Part shown: piece by piece, positions 26,532 to 35,549 of the stretch
Layout of the letters: every line of letters starts with the position of its first letter
How positions within the stretch are numbered: position 1 is the stretch's first letter
Assembly (NCBI RefSeq): GCF_031348265.1
Contig: NZ_CP133771.1
Coordinates: forward strand, 7,874,001 to 7,938,000
From: Streptomyces collinus
GTDB lineage: Bacteria; Actinomycetota; Actinomycetes; Streptomycetales; Streptomycetaceae
Direction of reading: 5' to 3'
DNA: 64,000 nt
Notes under the pieces: generated by a model
Database searches by the model: none
Told to the model about the DNA's origin: nothing
The model's input: only the letters and a program-made list of their open reading frames with translations
Made by a program: the position numbers and the translations under genes

Positions 26532-27941
26532 ATGATGGACGAAACGTCGGAGCCGGCCACGGCGCGGTGCCCCGGGCCCAGCGTCCAGGACTACCTCGAC
26601 CAGGACAGCCGCCCCGTTCCCCCCGCCCTGAGGTACGAGCGGAACGACTACCTCGGCAGCGAGGACATCGACACGGCCCGTTTCACCTCCCGTGAGTGGG
26701 CCGAACGCGAGATGCGGCAGGTCTGGCGGCGCGTCTGGCAGTTCGCCTGTCTGGAGAGCGAGATCCCCGAGGTCGGCGACCACGAGGTCTACGAGATCGG
26801 CGACGACTCCCTCATCGTCGTCCGCACGGCTCCCGACGAGATCCGCGCCTACGTCAACGTCTGTCTGCACCGCGGACGCAAACTGCGCACCGGCGGCGGC
26901 AACGTCAGCGAGTTCCGCTGCTCGTTCCACGGCTTCGCCTGGAACCTCGACGGCACGATGCGGACCCCGCCCTGTGCCTGGGACTTCCCGCACGTCACCC
27001 CGGAGAAGTTCGCCCTGCCCGAGGCCCAGGTGGCCACCTGGCGCGGCTTCGTCTTCATCAACATGGACCCGTACGCCGAGTCCTTCGACAGCTACCGCGG
27101 CACCTTCGACGACTACTACATCTGGCCGCTGGAGAACCGCTACAAGTCGCTGCACATCGGCAAGGTGCTGCCCTGCAACTGGAAGGTCGCACAGGACGCG
27201 TTCATCGAGTCCTTCCATGTGATCGCCACACATCCGCAGATGCTGACGTGGCTCGCCGACGCCAACTCCCAGTACGACGTCATGGCGGACCAGCCGAACT
27301 GGAACCGGATGATCAACATCCAGGGCGCGCCCAGCCCGCATGTGGCGGCCTCCGTGACGGAGGAGGACGTCCTGGAGACCTTCTACGACTCGCGTTCGTT
27401 CTATTCCGCCGCCCAGGGCCGCGACCTGGTGATGCAGGAGGGTGACGAACTGCCGGCGATCCCGCCCGGCGGCACCGCCCGTCAGGTCCTCGCCGCGCGG
27501 ATGCGCGAGCAACTGGCGGCCACCTCGCACCAGGACTTCTCACAGACCCCCGACACCGAACTGCTGGACGCCATCAACTACTTGCTGTTCCCCAACTTCA
27601 ACCCCTGGGGCGGCGCCAAGTCGAACATCATCTACCGGTTCCGGCCCAACGGTCTCGACCCCGACTCCTGCACCGCCGAGATCATCTTCATGTCGTCCCC
27701 GAAGCAGTCCGGCGAGACGCCGCCCCCGGCGAAGATCCGCTGGGTGCCGGAGGACATGCTCTTCGCCGACATCCCCGAACTCGGCGTGCTCGGACCCGTC
27801 TTCGACCAGGACTGCGAGAACCTGCCCTACGTCCAGCAGGGCCTGAAGGCGATGCGCAAGCCGGGCATCACCCTGGCGAACTACCAGGAGAGCCGTATCC
27901 GCCACTTCAACCAGACGCTCGACCAGTGGATGAGCAGGTGA
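26532..27941 (+). CDS. Rieske non-heme iron oxygenase, alpha subunit
   Basis: A 469-residue ring-hydroxylating-type oxygenase. The Rieske cluster ligands are Cys111/His113 (CLHRG) and Cys130/His133 (CSFHG). The mononuclear iron histidines are in ESFHVIATHPQ. The family hydroxylates, dihydroxylates or O/N-demethylates substrates with electrons from a reductase. The start ATGATG follows a strong GGAGGAG site; an upstream extension of the frame has no such site. It overlaps a ferredoxin gene by 4 bp. The distant PDR reductase (13163) is the likely electron source. The substrate is unknown. Confidence 0.93.
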   Translation: MMDETSEPATARCPGPSVQDYLDQDSRPVPPALRYERNDYLGSEDIDTARFTSREWAEREMRQVWRRVWQFACLESEIPEVGDHEVYEIGDDSLIVVRTAPDEIRAYVNVCLHRGRKLRTGGGNVSEFRCSFHGFAWNLDGTMRTPPCAWDFPHVTPEKFALPEAQVATWRGFVFINMDPYAESFDSYRGTFDDYYIWPLENRYKSLHIGKVLPCNWKVAQDAFIESFHVIATHPQMLTWLADANSQYDVMADQPNWNRMINIQGAPSPHVAASVTEEDVLETFYDSRSFYSAAQGRDLVMQEGDELPAIPPGGTARQVLAARMREQLAATSHQDFSQTPDTELLDAINYLLFPNFNPWGGAKSNIIYRFRPNGLDPDSCTAEIIFMSSPKQSGETPPPAKIRWVPEDMLFADIPELGVLGPVFDQDCENLPYVQQGLKAMRKPGITLANYQESRIRHFNQTLDQWMSR

Positions 27942-28252
27942 CCCACCGGGTGTCGGTCAGACCCGCCGGCGTCGAGCTCGAAGTCCTCGACGGTGAGGAC
28001 GTCTTCACCGCCGCCGGGCGGCTCGGGTACCGCTGGCCCACCGTCTGCGGCGGCAAGGGCACCTGCCGTACCTGCTTCGTCCAGGTCGAGGAGGGCGCCG
28101 AGAACTGTTCACCCGTGGGCCCGCTGGAACGCGAGGGCATCGAGGCCCTGCGCAGACCGGTGGACGGCCTGACCCGGCTCGCCTGCCGGCTCCGGGTCGA
28201 GGGCCCGGTGACCGTGACCAAGCGCGGCGTACGCCGCCCAGTGCAGGAGTGA
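27938..28252 (+). CDS. Plant-type [2Fe-2S] ferredoxin
   Basis: A 104-residue ferredoxin. The cluster cysteines are Cys in TVCGGKGTCRTC (three) and a fourth in LTRLACRLRV, the C-x4/5-C-x2-C ... C pattern. I chose the GTG at 27938 because it overlaps the oxygenase stop (GTGA); an earlier in-frame GTG at 27926 is possible. It most likely carries electrons to the oxygenase encoded just upstream, either directly from an NADH reductase or by way of the PDR protein. Confidence 0.88.
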   Translation: MTHRVSVRPAGVELEVLDGEDVFTAAGRLGYRWPTVCGGKGTCRTCFVQVEEGAENCSPVGPLEREGIEALRRPVDGLTRLACRLRVEGPVTVTKRGVRRPVQE

Positions 28253-28259
28253 GGCCCCC

Positions 28260-28475
28260 ATGTCCAAGCAAGTGATCCACCCGCTGACCGGCCATGTGTA
28301 CCGGCTCACCGAGGAAGGACTGGTCGAGGTGACCGATCCCAGGACAGGGGTGCAGGGCGTCTTCGACTTCCAGGCCCGGTGGCAGTCGGGCGAACTGCGC
28401 CACGCCGACCTCCAGATGGCCGGCTGGGTCGGCCGCCTGGCCCAGCGGCGCAGCACCCGGCAGCCGGAGGGGTGA
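28260..28475 (+). CDS. Small protein of the Rieske oxygenase operon, function unknown
   Basis: A 71-residue soluble protein starting MSKQVIHPLTGHVYRL. It has no cysteines and no membrane segment; it alternates short hydrophobic and charged stretches (GVFDFQARWQSGELRHADLQ). It lies 7 bp after the ferredoxin and 4 bp before the MDR oxidoreductase gene, with AGTGAGG just upstream, so it is clearly an operon member. I do not recognise a family. It could be an accessory or assembly factor of the oxygenase. Confidence 0.7.
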   Translation: MSKQVIHPLTGHVYRLTEEGLVEVTDPRTGVQGVFDFQARWQSGELRHADLQMAGWVGRLAQRRSTRQPEG

Positions 28476-28479
28476 TCCC

Positions 28480-29511
<1,032 letters not shown>

Positions 29512-29522
29512 AACTGCTTGCG

Positions 29523-29548
29523 AACGGCGCCCCGGCACGGGCGCCGTT
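29523..29548. terminator. Bidirectional hairpin terminator
   Basis: A perfect 10-bp stem (29523-29532 with 29539-29548) and 6-nt loop fill the gap between the convergent MDR and monooxygenase genes. Confidence 0.75.
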
Positions 29549-29863
29549 TCAGCGCATGGGTCGTGACGCGGCGACGGTGTGGGCCGTCAGGGAGACCCCG
29601 ACCCGGGTCAGCCCAGCGACGGCCGTCCGGAAGTCCTTGATGTGCGCGGTGGCGAAGTGCTCGTCGAGGGCCTGCCGCGAGGTCCAGTGCTCGTACACCC
29701 GGATACGCCGCTCGTCGGTGGGATCTGCGGTCATCGCGTAGTCCAGACAGCCGCGTTCCTCCTCGCGGGTACGCCGGCCCAGCTCGACGAGGGCCGTCAG
29801 CATGGTGTCGCGGTCGCCGGGTCGGTAGTCCATCCAACCGGAGACGATGATTTCCTCAGCCAT
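29549..29863 (-). CDS. ABM-type monooxygenase (putative quinol monooxygenase)
   Basis: A 104-residue single-domain protein of the antibiotic-biosynthesis-monooxygenase fold. It begins EEIIVSGWMDYRPGDRD and has the family core CLDYAMTADPTDERRIRVYEHW and LDEHFATAHIKDF. Such dimeric ferredoxin-like proteins oxidise quinols or polyketide rings without a cofactor; some are YgiN-like. It lies downstream of the PEP-utilising protein gene but is separated from it by a strong hairpin. An aromatic or quinone intermediate in the degradation route would fit. Confidence 0.82.
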   Translation of the reverse strand: MAEEIIVSGWMDYRPGDRDTMLTALVELGRRTREEERGCLDYAMTADPTDERRIRVYEHWTSRQALDEHFATAHIKDFRTAVAGLTRVGVSLTAHTVAASRPMR

Positions 29864-29885
29864 GGTGGTCCTTTCGAGGTCGTGC

Positions 29886-29929
29886 CCGCGGGCCCGTCGC
29901 TCCGTGCAGGGAAAGCGACGGGCCCGCGG
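29886..29929 (-). terminator. Hairpin terminator after the PEP-utilising protein gene
   Basis: A perfect 16-bp stem (29886-29901 with 29914-29929) and 12-nt loop lie 6 bp beyond the stop codon at 29935, before the ABM gene. Confidence 0.75.
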
Positions 29930-29934
29930 TGTTC

Positions 29935-31671
29935 TCAGATGGCGAGCGGGGCGGGAACACTGTCGACGGTGACCATGCCCTGCTCACCGTCGACCGTGAT
30001 CACCATGCCGTCCCGCAGCCTTCGTGTCCCGCCCTCGACGGAGATCACGGCCGGGATGCCCAGCTCGCGGCAGACCACCACGGCGTGGCTGTTGAGCGCG
30101 CCCACGTCCACGACGGCAGCGCCGGCGACCAGGAACAGCGGGGTCCAGGCCGCGTCCGTGATCGGTGCGACCAGCACTTCGCCGGGCTCCAGCGCCTCGC
30201 ACGAAGCCGGGTCGGTGACCACCCGCACCCTGCCGGTGTACCTGCCGTGGCTGCCGCCCACCCCACCGAGCACATCGCCCTCGACGGCCGCATCGGTCCG
30301 CTCCTCGGCGCGGCGCGGCCAGGTGTCGATCTCGGTTTGCGCGTCGTCGGCGACGAAGAACGGCGGCTCCAGCTCGTGCAGACCCGCGTACTCCTCCAGC
30401 CGCCGCGCGATCACCGGACCGAAGGACTCCGGGGCGGCGACATAGTCGTCGAGTTCGGTGTCCAGCAGCATCATCACGTCCTCGGGCCGGGCGAAGAGCC
30501 CCGCCGCGACGCCGCGGCGACCGAGCTCCCGTACGGCCATGCGGATCTCGTTGACGACGGTGACGCAGTTCGCCTTGGTGCGCTCGCGGGCCGCGATCCA
30601 CACCTGGGAGGCGTGCATCCCGGCGTCGAACATCGGCTGCGCCTCCTCGGGCAGCACGGCCCGGATCTCCCGTGCCGTCCGCTCGCGCCCCTCGGTCAGC
30701 CGTTTCCGGCGGGCGGCCGGGGAGTCGTCGTCGGAGCTGTGCCGGATCCGGTCGACCAGGGCCAGCGCCTGGACGGGCGACGCCTCCCACGACAGCGCGT
30801 GGATGTCCCACTCGTTGGGACCGCGGTCGCCGGACTCCGCGAGGAACTCCTGGAAGGAGTCACGAAACGCCTTCACGTCCCCGCTCGCCCCGTCGAGCGC
30901 CCGCTCCACCGCGGCCGGACCCTGGTCGAAGAGCATGCTCAGTTCGGCCGAGGCCGCCACCTGGCGGGACAGTGTCCACAACCCGGTCGAGGGGGAGGCG
31001 GAGTCGACGTCGCCGAGACCGCCGATGAGGTCGAGCATGGCGCCGGGGCGGTCCACGCTCGCGCACAGCGGGCCGAGGATCGCCGGTCCGACGGACGCGG
31101 GCAGCGACGATTCGACGTGCCGCTGGAACGTCGTCTCCACCTCGTCCAGCAACGACCGGGCGTGCGCCACCAGTTCGGCGTCGGACAGCCTCGTCAGGTC
31201 GGGTCGCGAGCGGCGCAGCGCGCGCAGCCGTTCCCGGTCGGCGTCGGCCTCCGGGAAGCCGGCCTGGCCGAGCATGCGCTGGAGCGTCGCGCCCGCCTTG
31301 GCGGTCAGCTCCTCGTCCTGGTCGTCCGGGTGCGCCAGGTACACCGGCGTGTCGGAGCGCTGACCGACGAAGGCCGCGTCGATCTGGTCCGCCGTCTGGC
31401 CCATACGGATGCCGAACAGCCGCATGTGGGACAGGTTCAGATAGAAGTGGCCGCCGAACATGCCGACGAACGGCGGCCGGGGGCCGGCCACCTCTTCCTC
31501 GCGGTAGATGCCGAACCCGACGAAGCCGCGACGCCAGCCTTGCAGGCCCCGCCCCCAGACCAGGGTCCAGCCCAGTGGGCTGGCGGGTTCCGGCAGGGTC
31601 TCGCCCGCGTTGGCCCGGGTGTAGTGCGGCAGCCGCTCACTGCGCTGCCAGTCCGTGATCCAGCTCTTCAT
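29935..31671 (-). CDS. PEP-utilising-type protein with a C-terminal phosphohistidine (swivel) domain
   Basis: A 578-residue protein. The C-terminal 90 residues are a PEP-utiliser mobile domain: GEVLVAPITDAAWTPLF, then GALNSHAVVVCRELGIPAV with the phospho-accepting histidine. The N-terminal 450 residues are helical and resemble the substrate-binding part of PEP-synthase or rifampin-phosphotransferase relatives. I see no ATP-grasp domain, so another protein must charge the histidine. A partner is the degenerate dikinase at 42947-45556. Phenylphosphate synthase has split parts like this, which suggests phosphorylation of an alcohol or phenol, but this is inference. It ends at a strong terminator. 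Confidence 0.75.
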   Translation of the reverse strand: MKSWITDWQRSERLPHYTRANAGETLPEPASPLGWTLVWGRGLQGWRRGFVGFGIYREEEVAGPRPPFVGMFGGHFYLNLSHMRLFGIRMGQTADQIDAAFVGQRSDTPVYLAHPDDQDEELTAKAGATLQRMLGQAGFPEADADRERLRALRRSRPDLTRLSDAELVAHARSLLDEVETTFQRHVESSLPASVGPAILGPLCASVDRPGAMLDLIGGLGDVDSASPSTGLWTLSRQVAASAELSMLFDQGPAAVERALDGASGDVKAFRDSFQEFLAESGDRGPNEWDIHALSWEASPVQALALVDRIRHSSDDDSPAARRKRLTEGRERTAREIRAVLPEEAQPMFDAGMHASQVWIAARERTKANCVTVVNEIRMAVRELGRRGVAAGLFARPEDVMMLLDTELDDYVAAPESFGPVIARRLEEYAGLHELEPPFFVADDAQTEIDTWPRRAEERTDAAVEGDVLGGVGGSHGRYTGRVRVVTDPASCEALEPGEVLVAPITDAAWTPLFLVAGAAVVDVGALNSHAVVVCRELGIPAVISVEGGTRRLRDGMVITVDGEQGMVTVDSVPAPLAI

Positions 31672-31702
31672 GACCGAGGTCTCCCGCTGTCCGTACCCGC
31701 GC

Positions 31703-32494
31703 CTACCACTGCGCTGTTCCGCCGTCGACGCTGATCAGCGTGCCGGTGATACCCGCCCCCGCCTCGCTCGCGAGCAGTGAGGCGACCGCCGCGACCTGCT
31801 CCACCGTGGTGATCTTCTTGGTGGCGGCATGCTCGGCGAAGCGGCTCAGCCAGTCCTCGTAACTGACCCCCTCGGCCTCGGCGGCGGCCGGGCCCGCCGC
31901 CCGCATCAGGTCGGTGTCGACGGCGCCGGGACAGATGGCGTTGCAGGTGACGCCCTGCGTGCCGTACTCGAAGGCGGTCGCCTTGGTGAGCCCGTGGATG
32001 GCGTGCTTGTTGGTGATGTAGTGGCTGATCGCGGGCTTGTTTGCCTGCTTGCCCTCCACCGAGGAGATGTTGATGATCCGGCCCCAGCCGCCCGCCAGCA
32101 TCTTCGGCAGGGCGCGGCGGGTGCCGTAGAAGTAGGCGTTGAGGTTGAGCTTGAGCGCGTCGTGCCAGGCGTCGTCGCTGAGCTCGTGGATCGGGGCGAA
32201 GCCCGAGGTGCCGCCGACGTTGTTGACCCAGATGTCGAGCCGGCCGAAGCGTTCGGCGGCGAAGTCCGCCAAGGCCTCGATGTCCTCCTGGCTGTTGGCG
32301 TCGCAGGCCTGGAAGACGGCCCGGTCCCCGGCGTTCATCTCCTCCAGTGCCTGCTTGCCCTTGAGCTCGGAACGGCCGCTGATCACGACCGTGGCGCCGT
32401 CGGCCAGGAATGCTTCGGCGATGGCGCGGCCGATGCTGCGCGTGCTGCCCGTGATCACCGCGACACGTCCGTCGAGGCTGCCCGTAGCCACCAT
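31703..32494 (-). CDS. SDR family oxidoreductase (3-oxoacyl-ACP reductase-like)
   Basis: A 263-residue classical SDR with TGSTRSIGRAIAEAF, the NNVGG motif (WVNNVGGTS), catalytic Ser in NISSVEG and Tyr/Lys in HYITNKHA. Full length for the family. I use the ATG at 32494 with a GGGAGA site six nt upstream. A GTG at 32527 that overlaps the oxygenase stop (GTGA) would add 11 residues and cannot be excluded. It probably acts on the product of the Rieske oxygenase encoded directly upstream, for example as a dihydrodiol or alcohol dehydrogenase. Confidence 0.88.
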   Translation of the reverse strand: MVATGSLDGRVAVITGSTRSIGRAIAEAFLADGATVVISGRSELKGKQALEEMNAGDRAVFQACDANSQEDIEALADFAAERFGRLDIWVNNVGGTSGFAPIHELSDDAWHDALKLNLNAYFYGTRRALPKMLAGGWGRIINISSVEGKQANKPAISHYITNKHAIHGLTKATAFEYGTQGVTCNAICPGAVDTDLMRAAGPAAAEAEGVSYEDWLSRFAEHAATKKITTVEQVAAVASLLASEAGAGITGTLISVDGGTAQW

Positions 32495-32523
32495 GCTGGT
32501 CTCCCGCGAGTGTTGTTGGTCCG

Positions 32524-33837
32524 TCACCTGGCGGCTCTGGCGCGTCCGGCGCTGTTGTCCAGGTGTTCGTGGATGGTGCGGTGGAAGTGCTGGAGCCCGG
32601 GCTCGTTGCGTCCGAAGACGAAGTCGGTCCCGTTCAGGGCCTCAAGGCCCTGCTGGACTCCGTAGGTGGTCGCGTAGTCCTCGTCGCGGACCACCTCGTG
32701 GAACCACTCGCCGAACCGGTCGGCGGCCTGGCGCTCCTCCTCGGTCACCGCCGGTTCCCGCAGCAGGATGATCTGCTGGGTCACCGAGTCGGTCGCCGTG
32801 CGGGGGAGCACCAGGGAGACGGCGATCTTCTGGCGCCAGCCGCCGGCGATCGCCAGGCCCGGGAAGAGCCAGTAGATCGGCCCGACACAGTCCCCGGGGT
32901 CGCGCTGGTCCGGCGGCAGCTCGACCGCCTGCGCGATGGGCCGCAGGGCCGGTGCGATGCGCTGGTGGGGGCCCCAGGTGTCATGCGCCATCATGTTCGA
33001 GAGGTTCGTCTCGAACACCGTCTTCGGGTGCAGTGAGGCGAAGTGGTAGGTCTCCAGATATCCGTCGAGGGTGACCTTCCAGTTGGGACTGGTCAGCTCG
33101 CTCGTGGCGTAGTGGTGGCACTCCGCGAGCCGGAGGCCCTCCAGCAGGGGCTGCAGTTCGCCCAGCCAGTCGTCCAGGTCGGGCTCGGCCGCCGGGTCCA
33201 GCGAGACGAAGACGATCCCCGCGCGCTCCCCGGCCGGGAGTCTGACCAGGCTGCGGCCTTCGCGCGGAACCTCCCCGAAGGTCTTCTCGGCGTACACGCC
33301 CCGCAGCTCCCCGGCCAGGTCGTAGGACCAGGAGTGGTACGGGCAGGTGAGCCGCCTCGACACCCCGCAGCCGGGTTCGAGGAGCTTGGCCCCCCGGTGC
33401 CGGCAGGCGTTGATCATCGCGTGCACGGTGCCCTGCCGGTCACGGGTGATCAGCACGGGGACGCCGAGCACGTCGATCGCCTTGTAGGTGTTCGGCCCGG
33501 GAAGCTCGCAGGACATGGCGAGCGGCAACGGGACGCTGCGGTGGACGGCGTCCATCTCGCGCCGCCAGCGGTCGGCGTCGAGGTAGCTGGCCACGGGTTC
33601 CGTCCACTGGCCGTCCGCCTCGTGCGTCGTGTGGTCGCGGTAGTGCGCCATCACACGCTCGACGAGTTCGGCGGCTTCCCGACGCATCGTCACGGACGCG
33701 GCGTCGGTGGACCGGTCCTGGCTGATCCACGACGAGTATTCGGGGGCCGAGGGGGCCGAGGGGGCCGAGGGGGCCGAGGCCGGCACCCTGCGCTCGGCGC
33801 CTGGTTCCCGAATCTCCGGCGAACTGGTCTGGACCAC
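32524..33837 (-). CDS. Second Rieske non-heme iron oxygenase, alpha subunit
   Basis: A 437-residue oxygenase with Rieske ligands Cys145/His147 (CRHRG) and Cys165/His168 (CPYHSW) and iron histidines in LETYHFASLHPKT. It differs from the oxygenase at 26532, so a second oxidation step is likely. The frame is open further upstream, but I take the GTG at 33837, the first start with a GAGGAC site nearby. The first 50 residues are poorly conserved and include four Ser-Ala-Pro repeats. It heads the leftward unit with SDR and PEP-utilising gene. No dedicated ferredoxin lies beside it. Confidence 0.9.
   Translation of the reverse strand: MVQTSSPEIREPGAERRVPASAPSAPSAPSAPEYSSWISQDRSTDAASVTMRREAAELVERVMAHYRDHTTHEADGQWTEPVASYLDADRWRREMDAVHRSVPLPLAMSCELPGPNTYKAIDVLGVPVLITRDRQGTVHAMINACRHRGAKLLEPGCGVSRRLTCPYHSWSYDLAGELRGVYAEKTFGEVPREGRSLVRLPAGERAGIVFVSLDPAAEPDLDDWLGELQPLLEGLRLAECHHYATSELTSPNWKVTLDGYLETYHFASLHPKTVFETNLSNMMAHDTWGPHQRIAPALRPIAQAVELPPDQRDPGDCVGPIYWLFPGLAIAGGWRQKIAVSLVLPRTATDSVTQQIILLREPAVTEEERQAADRFGEWFHEVVRDEDYATTYGVQQGLEALNGTDFVFGRNEPGLQHFHRTIHEHLDNSAGRARAAR
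33742..33777. repeat. Four exact copies of a 9-bp unit inside the Rieske oxygenase gene
   Basis: GGGGGCCGA is repeated four times without interruption, encoding Ser-Ala-Pro repeats in the N-terminal tail of the oxygenase. Such a unit can change copy number in frame. Confidence 0.8.
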
Positions 33838-33986
33838 GATGTCCTCACAATCCTCCCAGCCGCGAGCCGGTGACCGGCTTCGGAACGCGACAGCTGGGCT
33901 GTGACCGAAACGACAACAGGACTTAGTGTGGTCTGTCAATAGAAAGTGGCGAAGTGGCTGTTCGGTGTCCCGTGGGAGTGGGTGTG

Positions 33987-34448
33987 ATGGTCATGACCCT
34001 GCCGTTCGAGGTGGGCGTGGTGGTGCGGGACCTGGAGCTGATGGAGCGCTTCTACTGCGACGTGCTCGGCTGCCGCGCCGAGCGCCGCTCGGGTGTACCG
34101 GAGTCCGTCGGCGGCCCGGCCGGACTCGGCGGCGAGCTTGTGGTCGCCTGGCTGCGGGTGCCCTCCGGGGGGTGCGTCAAGTTGATCCTTCCCCGGTCGG
34201 CGCCGGTGCCGGAGCGGGCGGCCGCCTCGCCGGCCGGGCGTCCGGGCCTGTCGTATCTCACCTTCCACTTCGACGACATGGGTCCGGTCGTGGAGGCGCT
34301 GCGGGCCGCAGGTGCCCGGCCTCTCTCGGACCCGGTCGTGGTCCGGGCGCGCGGTCGGCGGATCAGCTTCTGGGCGGATCCGGAGGGCAACTCCGTGGAG
34401 TTGGTGGACGCGCGGGGCGGCGATCCGGATCAGGGGCGTAGTAATTAG
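33987..34448 (+). CDS. VOC family protein (glyoxalase/dioxygenase fold)
   Basis: A 153-residue protein with the paired beta-alpha-beta-beta-beta modules of the vicinal-oxygen-chelate family: VGVVVRDLELMERFYCDVLG at the N-terminus and SYLTFHFDDMG plus ISFWADPEGNSVELVD at the C-terminus, with a metal Glu near the end. Members are lactoylglutathione lyases, extradiol dioxygenases or methylmalonyl-CoA epimerases. GGGAG precedes the ATG at 33987 by 8 nt. It is divergent from the second Rieske oxygenase and 96 bp before the TPP-dehydrogenase operon. Confidence 0.82.
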   Translation: MVMTLPFEVGVVVRDLELMERFYCDVLGCRAERRSGVPESVGGPAGLGGELVVAWLRVPSGGCVKLILPRSAPVPERAAASPAGRPGLSYLTFHFDDMGPVVEALRAAGARPLSDPVVVRARGRRISFWADPEGNSVELVDARGGDPDQGRSN

Positions 34449-34480
34449 AGAGACTGTTCAGTAAGGTGCCCCATGCTGGT

Positions 34481-34501
34481 TACTGTAGACCGGTACAAGT
34501 A
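34481..34501. promoter_or_regulatory. Candidate TetR-type operator upstream of the 2-oxoacid dehydrogenase operon
   Basis: TACTG-N11-AAGTA lies 44 bp before the E1alpha start. It matches the spacing and four of five right-half bases of the site between the two divergent tetR genes (38713-38733). Confidence 0.5.
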
Positions 34502-34544
34502 AGTCCGATTGCTTGGCAACCTCCCTCGGGCGAAGGGGCGGACG

Positions 34545-35549
34545 ATGGCTCAACGAGCGTCAACGGCGTCGAAGGAATCCACGCAGGTCAGCACACAGGT
34601 CATCAAGGACCTGCACGAGCGCATGGTGCGCATCCGGCTGTTCGAGACCGAGGCGGGAAAGCTCATGGAGGCCGGCAAACTGCCCGGCTTCCTGCACCTC
34701 TATGTCGGCCAGGAAGCCGTCGCCGCCGGCGTCATGGCGGCCCTGCGCGACGACGACCAGATCACCTCCACCCACCGCGGCCACGGGCACGCCGTGGCCA
34801 AGGGCGTCGGATTGCGCGAGATGTACGCCGAGCTGTACGGCCGGGTCACCGGCGCCTGCCTCGGCCGCGGCGGCAGCATGCACATCAACGACCTCACCCG
34901 CGGCATGCTCGGCGCCAACGGCATCGTCGGAGCGGGCGTCCCGATCGCCGTGGGCGCCGCCTTCGCCGCCCGGTACAAGGGCGAGGACAACGTCGCCGTG
35001 ACCTTCTTCGGCGACGGCGCCACCAATATCGGCGCCTGGCACGAGGGCGCCAACATGGCCGCGATCCTCGGCCTGCCCGTGGTCTTCGTCTGCGAGAACA
35101 ACGGCTACGCGGAGTTCACCCCGCAGTCCGGGCACATGCTGCTCACCGACGTCGCCGACCGGGCCGCCGCCTACGGCATGCCCAGCGTGGTCGTCGACGG
35201 CATGGACGCGGTCGCCGTCCACCGGGCCGCCACCGAGGCCGTCGAACGGGCCCGGTCCGGCGCGGGCCCGATGATGATCGAGGCCAAGACCTACCGCTAC
35301 TTCGACCACCAGGGCGTCAAGGGCCTGCGTCACCCCTACCGCTCGGACGAGGAGGTCGCCGAGTGGAAGGCGCGTGACCCCATCGACCTGCTGGAGGCCC
35401 GGGCCGTCGCCGACGGCACGGCGACCCGTGCGGAGCTGGACGACGTTTGGCAGCGCACGCGCGACGAGATCGCCGACGCCATCGCGTACGCCGAGGCGAG
35501 CCCGCTGCCCGACCCCGCCGACCTGCTGCTCAACGTCTACTCGGGATGA
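34545..35549 (+). CDS. TPP-dependent 2-oxoacid (pyruvate/acetoin-type) dehydrogenase E1 alpha subunit
   Basis: A 334-residue E1alpha. It shows the STHRGHGHAVAKG active-site block, LGRGGSMH, and the TPP/Mg motif FFGDGATNIGAWHEG followed by VVFVCENNGYAEFT. Residues like these occur in acetoin, pyruvate and branched-chain dehydrogenases. With E1beta it decarboxylates a 2-oxoacid or cleaves acetoin and loads the acyl group on lipoyl-E2. The ATG follows GAAGGGGCGG. The beta subunit gene overlaps it by 4 bp. Substrate choice cannot be settled; isobutyryl-CoA production from 2-oxoisovalerate would feed IcmF. Confidence 0.92.
   Translation: MAQRASTASKESTQVSTQVIKDLHERMVRIRLFETEAGKLMEAGKLPGFLHLYVGQEAVAAGVMAALRDDDQITSTHRGHGHAVAKGVGLREMYAELYGRVTGACLGRGGSMHINDLTRGMLGANGIVGAGVPIAVGAAFAARYKGEDNVAVTFFGDGATNIGAWHEGANMAAILGLPVVFVCENNGYAEFTPQSGHMLLTDVADRAAAYGMPSVVVDGMDAVAVHRAATEAVERARSGAGPMMIEAKTYRYFDHQGVKGLRHPYRSDEEVAEWKARDPIDLLEARAVADGTATRAELDDVWQRTRDEIADAIAYAEASPLPDPADLLLNVYSG

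Noticed and set aside
34452..34463. GACTG-TT-CAGTA upstream of the E1alpha operon as another operator
   Set aside because: The half-sites resemble the regulon motif but the 2-bp spacer does not match the 11-bp spacing at the other sites.
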